Assembly (NCBI GenBank): GCA_011317545.1
Contig: WUJK01000004.1
Coordinates: 3,604,501 to 3,668,500 of the forward strand
Reading direction: 5' to 3'
From: Coniella vitis
Lineage: Eukaryota; Ascomycota; Sordariomycetes; Diaporthales; Schizoparmaceae
DNA: 64,000 nt
The notes beneath the pieces were generated by a model that made no database searches, had not been told where the DNA came from, and saw only the letters and a program-made list of their open reading frames with translations. How positions within the stretch are numbered: position 1 is the stretch's first letter; each line of letters begins with the position of its first letter. Position numbers and translations under genes: made by a program. Shown here in pieces: positions 60,230 to 64,000 of this stretch.

Positions 60230-62950
60230 TTATTTTCTATAGATCTTTTAGTATAGTTATTATAAATCTTTATATATATATTAGTTTAAGCCTTATAATC
60301 TGATTATTTTAACCTTTTCTACGCTTTTTACTCTAAGTCTTATACCCTAGTTACTTTAAACGTCTCTATATTATTTACTTTATATAAATCTAAGTCTCGT
60401 ACCCTACTTACCCTAGACCTCTCTCCGCTATATCTTATACCCTACTTACCCTAAACCTCTCTACGCTTTTTACTCTTTTTTACTCTAAGTCTCGTACTCT
60501 AGTTACCTTAGACCTCTCTACGCTTCTTATTCTCTATTACTCTAAGTCTCGTACTCTAATTACCCTAGATCTCTCTACGCCTTTTACTCCTTTTTACTCT
60601 AAGTCTTATACTCTAGTTACCTTAGACCTCTCTATACTATTTACTCTTTTTTACTCTAAGTCTCGTACTCTAATTACCCTAGACCTCTCTATACTATTTA
60701 CTATTTTTTACTCTAAGTCTTATACTCTAGTTACCTTAGACCTCTCTATGCCTTTTACTCTTTTTTACTCTATATCTCGTACTCTAATTACCCTAGACCT
60801 TTCTATACTTTTTACTCTCTTTTACTCTAAGTCTCGTACCCTACTTACCCTAAACCTCTCTACGCTTTTTACTCTTTTTTACTCTAAGTCTCGTACTCTA
60901 ATTACCCTAGACCTCTCTACGCTATATCTTATACCCTAGTTACCCTAGAACTCTCTACGCCTTTTACTCCTTTTTACTCTAAATCTTATACTCTAGTTAC
61001 CCTAGACCTCTCTACGCTTCTTATTCTCTATTACTCTAAGTCTTATACTCTAGTTACCTTAGACCTCTCTACGCTTCTTATTCTCTATTACTCTAAGTCT
61101 CGTACTCTAATTACCCTAGACCTCTCTACGCTATATCTTATACTCTAGTTACCCTAGACCTCTCTACGCTATATCTTATACCCTAGTTACCCTAGAACTC
61201 TCTACGCCTTTTACTCCTTTTTACTCTAAGTCTCGTACCCTAGTTACCCTAGAACTCTCTACGCCTTTTAGTCCTTTTTACTCTAAGTCTCGTACCCTAG
61301 TTACCCTAGACCTCTTTATACGTCTTACTCTCTATTACTCTAAGTCTCGTACCCTACTTACCCTAGACCTTTCTACGCTTTTTACTCCTTTTTACTCTAA
61401 GTCTCGTATTCTAGTTACCCTAGACGTCTTTACGCCCTTTACTCCTTTTTACTCTAAGTCTTATACTCTAGTTACCCTAGACCTCTCTACGCTTCTTATT
61501 CTCTATTACTCTAAGTCTCGTACTCTAATTACCCTAGACCTCTCTACGCTATATCTTATACTCTAGTTACCCTAGACCTCTCTACGCTATATCTTATACC
61601 CTAGTTACCCTAGAACTCTCTACGCCTTTTACTCCTTTTTACTCTAAGTCTCGTACCCTAGTTACCCTAGAACTCTCTACGCCTTTTAGTCCTTTTTACT
61701 CTAAGTCTCGTACCCTAGTTACCCTAGACCTCTTTATACGTCTTACTCTCTATTACTCTAAGTCTCGTACCCTACTTACCCTAGACCTTTCTACGCTTTT
61801 TACTCCTTTTTACTCTAAGTCTCGTATTCTAGTTACCCTAGACCTCTTTACGCCCTTTACTCCTTTTTACTCTAAGTCTTATACTCTAGTTACCCTAGAC
61901 CTCTCTACGCTTCTTATTCTCTATTACTCTAAGTCTTATACTCTAATTACCCTAGACCTCTCTACGCTATATCTTATACTCTAAACCTCGTACTCTAGTT
62001 ACCCTAGACCTCTTTATACTTCTTACTCTCTATTACTCTAAATCTCGTACCCTACTTACCCTAAACCTCTCTACGCTTTTTACTCCTTTTTACTCTAAGT
62101 CTCGTATTCTAGTTACCCTAGACCTCTCTACGCTTTTTACTCTTTTTTACTCTAAACCTCGTACTCTAGTTACCCTAAACCTTTCTATACTTCTTACTCT
62201 CTATTACTCTAAGTCTCGTACCCTACTTACCCTAGACCTCTCTACGCTTTTTACTCTTTTTTACTCTAAACCTCGTACTCTAATTACCCTCTACGCTTTT
62301 TACTCTTTTTTACTCTAAACCTCGTACTCTAGTTACCCTAGACCTTTCTATACTTCTTACTCTCTATTACTCTAAGTCTCGTACCCTACTTACCCTAAAC
62401 CTCTCTACGCTTTTTATTCTTTTTTACTCTAAACCTCGTACTCTAGTTATCCTAGACCTCTCTATACTTCTTACTCTCTATTACTCTAAAGCTTATACTC
62501 TAGTTACCCTAGACCTCTCTACGCTATATCTTATACTCTAGTTACCCTAGATCTCTCTACGCCTTTTACTCCTTTTTACTCTAAGTCTTATACTCTAGTT
62601 ACCTTAGACCTCTTTATACTTTTTACTCTTTTTTACTCTAAGTCTCGTACTCTAGTTACCCTAGACCCCTTTACGCTTCTTATTCTCTATTACTCTAAGT
62701 TTTATATACTAGTTACCTTAGACCTCTTTATATTATTTACTCTTTTTTACTCTAAGTCTTATACTCTAGTTACCCTAGACCCCTTTACGCTTCTTATTCT
62801 CTATTACTCTAAGTCTTATACTCTAGTTACCTTAGACCTCTTTATATTATTTACTCTTTTTTACTCTAAGTCTTATACTCTAGTTACCCTAGACCTCTCT
62901 ACTTAATTTACCCTAGACCTCTCTACTTAACTTACCCTAGACTATCCCTT
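60230..62950. repeat. Pyrimidine-rich satellite, ~57-bp unit
   Basis: Unit: TACTCTAAGTCTCGTACCCTAGTTACCCTAGACCTCTCTACGCTTTTTACTCTTTTT-type, roughly 45 copies, + strand almost free of G except in CG and TAG. A higher-order duplication of 418 bp is visible (61081 repeats at 61499). The 63-codon frame at 60748-60939 is a product of the repeat. Confidence 0.85.
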
Positions 62951-63157
62951 TTATATTAATATATAGATCTCTTACTAAAACCTTCTAAATTCTAGCTATT
63001 ATTTATTTTTTTTAATTTTTCCTTTCGCTTTTACCCTAACCCTTAAGTATATTACGTAATATATATTTATATAACCCTATATATATTTTTATTGATTTCT
63101 TTCTGATTTTTTATATATATTTTAAAGTAATATAACTAAATAACTCGCCGAGTTACC
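62951..63157. other. AT-rich spacer
   Basis: Contains one ACCCTAACCC word near 63030 and ATAT tracts. Nothing else seen. Confidence 0.4.
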
Positions 63158-63277
63158 CTAGTGCATGCGTGGGGGCAGATGCGTACTACGACGTGAGCAC
63201 GATTTTTTGAAAATCCCATACAAATGAATTTGTCGGCAACTCTAAATGTGCTCACGAGCCCACCCTAGCGTGCTAGG
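63158..63277. mobile_element. Possible small fold-back (MITE-like) element
   Basis: About 120 bp whose ends are imperfect inverted repeats: CCTAGTGCATGCGTGGGGGC on the left against CCTAGCACGCTAGGGTGGGC on the reverse of the right, plus internal perfect CGTGAGCAC/GTGCTCACG. It is not RIPed. No transposase and no clear target duplication, so only a suggestion. Confidence 0.35.
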
Positions 63278-63389
63278 AGGTAAACCAATGTCGGAGGGTA
63301 TATAAGGAGGGAAAAAAAAAACCTCCGGAGGGCTTGATAAAAAAAAATCTATATATATATATATATATATACGTATATATAGCTATATA

Positions 63390-64000
63390 CTATAGGCTAT
63401 TTAGAAGGTTGCAGAGCCTCTATAGCCACCTACCGTACTATATTCTATCGACTTTATAGAAGGTTCTAAAGCCTCTAAGGTCTATTACCGCACGTTACTC
63501 TAGGGGCTTTATATACCCTAAAAATCAACTATCGACTATATAGAAGGTTGTAGAGCCTCTATAGCCACCTACCGCACTATATTCTATCGACTTTATAGAA
63601 GGTTCTAAAGCCTCTAAGGTCTATTACCGTGCTTTACTCTAGGGGCTTTATATACCCTAAAAATCAACTATCGACTATATAGAAGGTTATAGAGCCTCTA
63701 TAGTCTATTACCGCACTTTACTCTAGGGGCTTTATATACCCTAAAAAATCAATTATCGACTTTATAGAAGGTTTATTAGCCTCTAAGGTCTATTACCGCA
63801 CTCTACTCTAGGGGCTTTATATACCCTAAAAAATCAATTATCGACTTTATAGAAGGTTTATTAGCCTCTAAGGTCTATTACCGCACTCTACTCTAGGGGC
63901 TTTATATACCCTAAAAAATCAATTATCGACTTTATAGAAGGTTTATTAGCCTCTAAGGTCTATTACCGCACTCTACTCTAGGGGCTTTATATACCCTAAA
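63390..64000. repeat. 85-bp tandem repeat array, continues past the window
   Basis: TCGACTTTATAGAAGG starts at 63671, 63756, 63841 and 63926 (spacing 85), with 84-bp and one 55-bp spacing on the left (63448, 63532, 63587). Each unit ends CTCTAGGGGCTTTATATACCCTAAAAA. The last three units are nearly identical, the left ones diverged. Confidence 0.9.

Noticed and set aside
60748..60939. 63-codon frame in the satellite
   Set aside because: It is a translation of the 57-bp tandem repeat.
53998..64000. Centromere
   Set aside because: Satellites and AT-richness would allow it, but the telomere-linked helicase relic and TTAGGG-like words favour a subtelomere. CenH3 data would decide.

Overview
The window looks like a filamentous ascomycete (Pezizomycotina, possibly a Sordariomycete) chromosome arm running into subtelomeric or similar repeat-rich DNA. 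The reasons are short GT-AG introns of about 45-100 nt, fungal-only gene families (UstYa-type oxidases, a fungal multidomain PKS, a Fungal_N/PigL_N protein, fungal transcription-factor architecture), and long blocks in which CpA/TpG are almost absent and TpA is in great excess, the mark of repeat-induced point mutation (RIP). All calls come from reading the sequence; no search was run.

Region 1 (1-18.4 kb) is gene-bearing with normal base composition. It holds the C-terminal part of a fungal transcription factor (2-991, +), a GNAT acetyltransferase (2151-2729, +), and a compact RiPP-like locus. That locus has a five-exon UstYa/DUF3328 protein (3052-4274, -), a secreted precursor with six 12-residue peptides released by Lys-Arg cleavage plus one divergent copy (6393-7142, +), and a second UstYa-family protein (8631-9727, +). 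The two UstY proteins each carry two HxxHC motifs and flank the precursor, as in dikaritin-type clusters (ustiloxin, phomopsin, asperipin). The predicted product does not match a core I recognise. Convergent with it is a large PKS (9930-18358, -) of unusual order: KR-KS-AT-PT-ACP-ACP-CMeT-TE, with a ketoreductase where non-reducing PKSs normally carry a SAT domain.

Region 2 (19.1-47.2 kb) is a nest of RIP-degraded Ty3/gypsy chromodomain retrotransposons: one minus copy (19.1-26.8 kb), a plus copy (27.3-34.9 kb) and a less damaged plus copy with an intact TTAAT target-site duplication (38.7-46.2 kb), plus extra LTRs and fragments. All three copies carry an antisense coiled-coil ORF between pol and the 3' LTR, and two copies plus one fragment carry a 72-nt tRNA-Arg-like sequence. 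One unmutated two-exon gene (Fungal_N/PigL_N type, 36385-37700) sits as an island between them.

Region 3 (47.2-53.9 kb) has a GC-rich segment with a telomere-like C-rich tract, an array of roughly 70-bp repeats and a 5.6-kb RIP-inactivated telomere-linked RecQ-like helicase (TLH) relic whose reading frame has not shifted at the points checked.

Region 4 (53.9-64 kb) is satellite DNA: a purine-rich + strand with interspersed TTAGGG (54-58.4 kb), a short block with a cluster of palindromes (58.55-58.66 kb), then pyrimidine-rich + strand arrays with CCCTA motifs (60.2-62.95 kb, unit about 57 bp), a fold-back element and an 85-bp tandem array leaving the window. Strand composition and the orientation of the telomere-like motif reverse across the palindrome block. 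TLH relic, degenerate telomeric motifs and satellites together suggest a subtelomere.
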